Origin: Litoreibacter albidus
GTDB taxonomy: Bacteria; Pseudomonadota; Alphaproteobacteria; Rhodobacterales; Rhodobacteraceae
Length of the DNA: 64,000 nucleotides
NCBI RefSeq assembly: GCF_900107015.1
Contig: NZ_FNOI01000001.1
Coordinates: forward strand, 808,501-872,500
Direction: 5' to 3'
This document shows positions 62,576-64,000 of the stretch, piece after piece. The position numbers were made by a program, and so were the translations under genes. Position 1 is the stretch's first letter. Each line of letters opens with the position of its first letter. Below the pieces are notes generated by a model. That model did not search any database, had not been told where the DNA came from, and saw only the letters and a list, made by a program, of their open reading frames with translations.

Positions 62576-64000
62576 CTAAGCCACTTTCCTGCGTTTGGCA
62601 GCCGACAGGCGTGGCAGTTTTATGACTGCCTTAGCGCCCTGATGGCCAGTGTTGTCGAAGGCATCGGCGTCGCGCAGCACGAGGCTGCCGCCATGTTCTT
62701 CGATGATCTTTTTGACGATGGGGAGGCCAAGGCCAGTCCCCTTCGCGCGCGTCGTCACGTAAGGCTCAAACAGCCGCGTGCGGTCTTCCGGAAGGCCGAT
62801 GCCGTTGTCCGAAATCGTGACTGTGACGTCTTTATCTGTGGTGCTGACCGCCAGTTTTATCTGCGGTTGGTGGCCGTGGTATGTGCCTTTTTCTTGCAGG
62901 GATTCAATGGCTTCTCCTGCGTTTTTGATAAGGTTTGTCATCGCTTGCCCGATCATCGTCTGATCCAGATCCGCAAGGATCGCGTCTTCGTCGCTGGTCA
63001 GCGAAATCTCCACCTCAGGCTGGCCGGATTGTTGCAGAACGACCGCGTCGCGGATCAGTTTCATTAGATCAATCTCTCGCAACTCGGGTTCCGGCATACG
63101 TGCGAATTTAGAGAACTCATCGACGATGCGGCGCAGATCATTGGTCTGGCGAATGATGACATCCGTGTACTGCTCCAGACTTTCCAACTCATCCCCTGCG
63201 AGCGGGGAAAACTTGCGCTTTAAGCGTTCAGCGGACAGCTGGATCGGGGTGAGCGGGTTCTTGATCTCATGCGCAATCCGGCGGGCGACATCGCCCCATG
63301 CGGCCATTTTCTGCGCGCTCACCAGCTCAGACACGTCGTCAAACGCCAGCACGTAGCCTTCCAGATCGCCGTAGGCAGAAGTTCGCGTGGCGATGCGGAC
63401 CAATAGGCTTTCCAACTGGCCGCGACGGGTGATTTTCACCTCTTCTTGCGCGGTCTCGGCACCGGTTTCGGACAGCATCGCAGGCAGGGCACCGAACTCT
63501 GGGACCAACTCTGTTAAGGAATGCGAAATATCCGTGTCTTCGCTGATGTCCAACAAACGCAACGCGGAGCGGTTCATGAAGGTGATGGTGTTGTCCGCGT
63601 CCAAGCCAATGACGCCAGCGGTGACCGAGGACAGCACGGAATCGAACAGACGGCGACGACGTTCAATCTGCTCGGTGTTGCTCAGCAAGGTTTCGCGCTG
63701 GATTTTAAGCTCTCGCGTCATCTGGTTAAACAAGCGTCCCAAAAGCGCGATCTCGTCCTCGCTTTTGCCCTCGATGACCTGCACGTCCAAGTCCCCTGCC
63801 CCGACGCGTTGCGCGGCGCTGGCAAGCTGCCCCACGGGGCGCGCCAAACGCTCCGCAAACCACAGCCCCAGCCAAATGGCGGCAAGGATCAGGATCATCG
63901 CGAAGCCCAGATAAATCAGCCCGAATTCGAACAACAAACGCCCGCGATCGTTCTCGAGCTGTTGGTACAAACGCACGGTTTCTTGCGTTTGGTCTAGCAG
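62576..64000 (-). CDS. ntrY: Sensor histidine kinase NtrY (N-terminus outside window)
   Basis: 474 codons visible; the frame is open to the window edge. The missing part should hold the first membrane segments and periplasmic domain (family about 720-760 aa). Visible, in order: the last membrane segment (LIYLGFAMILILAAIWLGLWF), HAMP (LARPVGQLASAAQRVGAGDLD), PAS region (VTAGVIGLDADNTITFMNRSALRLL), HisKA with phospho-acceptor His in RIAHEIKNPLTPIQLSAERL, and HATPase (NLIKNAGEAI, GTGLGLPIVKKI). Phosphorylates NtrX. Confidence 0.93.
   Translation of the reverse strand: MLDQTQETVRLYQQLENDRGRLLFEFGLIYLGFAMILILAAIWLGLWFAERLARPVGQLASAAQRVGAGDLDVQVIEGKSEDEIALLGRLFNQMTRELKIQRETLLSNTEQIERRRRLFDSVLSSVTAGVIGLDADNTITFMNRSALRLLDISEDTDISHSLTELVPEFGALPAMLSETGAETAQEEVKITRRGQLESLLVRIATRTSAYGDLEGYVLAFDDVSELVSAQKMAAWGDVARRIAHEIKNPLTPIQLSAERLKRKFSPLAGDELESLEQYTDVIIRQTNDLRRIVDEFSKFARMPEPELREIDLMKLIRDAVVLQQSGQPEVEISLTSDEDAILADLDQTMIGQAMTNLIKNAGEAIESLQEKGTYHGHQPQIKLAVSTTDKDVTVTISDNGIGLPEDRTRLFEPYVTTRAKGTGLGLPIVKKIIEEHGGSLVLRDADAFDNTGHQGAKAVIKLPRLSAAKRRKVA

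Overview
The window looks like a chromosomal segment of a marine alphaproteobacterium of the Rhodobacterales (Roseobacter group). The gene order is typical of that group: rplU-rpmA-obgE-proB-proA, phoR-pstSCAB-phoU-phoB, and ntrY-ntrX-trkA-trkH-hfq-hflX. L21 carries the C-terminal extension common in that order, and most of the window is GC-rich with extensive ATGA-type gene overlaps. The assignment is inferred from gene content and order; no rRNA gene is present.

Layout. 1-1540: the tail of an HpcH/HpaI aldolase gene, then gloB. 1552-8523: a compact 7-kb integrative and mobilizable element (IME). It is bounded by a 15-bp direct repeat of the 3' end of tRNA-Ser(CGA). It carries a RepA-like ATPase, a predicted oriT, a MobA/MobL relaxase with a second mobilization gene nested in another frame, a BcgI-like restriction-modification pair (fused nuclease-methylase plus half-length specificity subunit) and a P4-type integrase beside the tRNA. 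Its restriction-modification part is clearly more AT-rich than the chromosome. 8509-8598: tRNA-Ser. 8780-16876: housekeeping genes (two envelope proteins, L21, L27, LysE exporter, acetyltransferase, ObgE, ProB, ProA) running into the phosphate sensor kinase. 15851-23492: phosphate sensing and high-affinity Pst uptake, with a PhoB-box array before pstS. 23812-25016: aroQ and a LuxR-type regulator. 25203-25425: a candidate structured RNA. 25449-27167: tsf and rpsB on the minus strand. 27463-30546: a small secreted protein, a pseudouridine catabolism pair and a DUF502 membrane protein. 30711-38071: an XRE-cupin regulator and a complete peptide ABC importer with an embedded M24 peptidase. 38117-39928: a second peptide-binding protein. 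About 40043-40119: a candidate small RNA with a good promoter and intrinsic terminator. 40246-46565: 3-hydroxybutyrate dehydrogenase, a patatin, a second XRE-cupin regulator, and an overlapping set (acyl-CoA synthetase, DsbA-like protein, membrane hydrolase-like protein, MFS exporter). 46573-53805: mfd, a membrane protein, hemB, a small ORF, a SYLF-domain protein and a 3-hydroxyisobutyrate dehydrogenase-like enzyme. 53909-56377: a penicillin acylase-family hydrolase. 56404-64000: hflX, hfq, trkH, trkA, ntrX and a truncated ntrY.

How the parts work together. The IME has what it needs to integrate (Int, att), to be mobilized by a helper conjugation system (oriT, MobA, nested MobB-like protein), possibly to replicate once excised (RepA-like ATPase), and to stabilise itself or defend the host (restriction-modification). 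It has no type IV secretion genes and no recognisable excisionase. The phosphate block is a complete sense-transport-respond circuit. The ntrYX-trk-hfq block combines nitrogen/redox signalling, potassium uptake and RNA chaperone functions; this NtrX lacks the sigma-54 contact loop. Several predicted stem-loops lie exactly between highly expressed first cistrons (pstS, dppA, rpsB) and their downstream genes, as expected for differential expression within operons.
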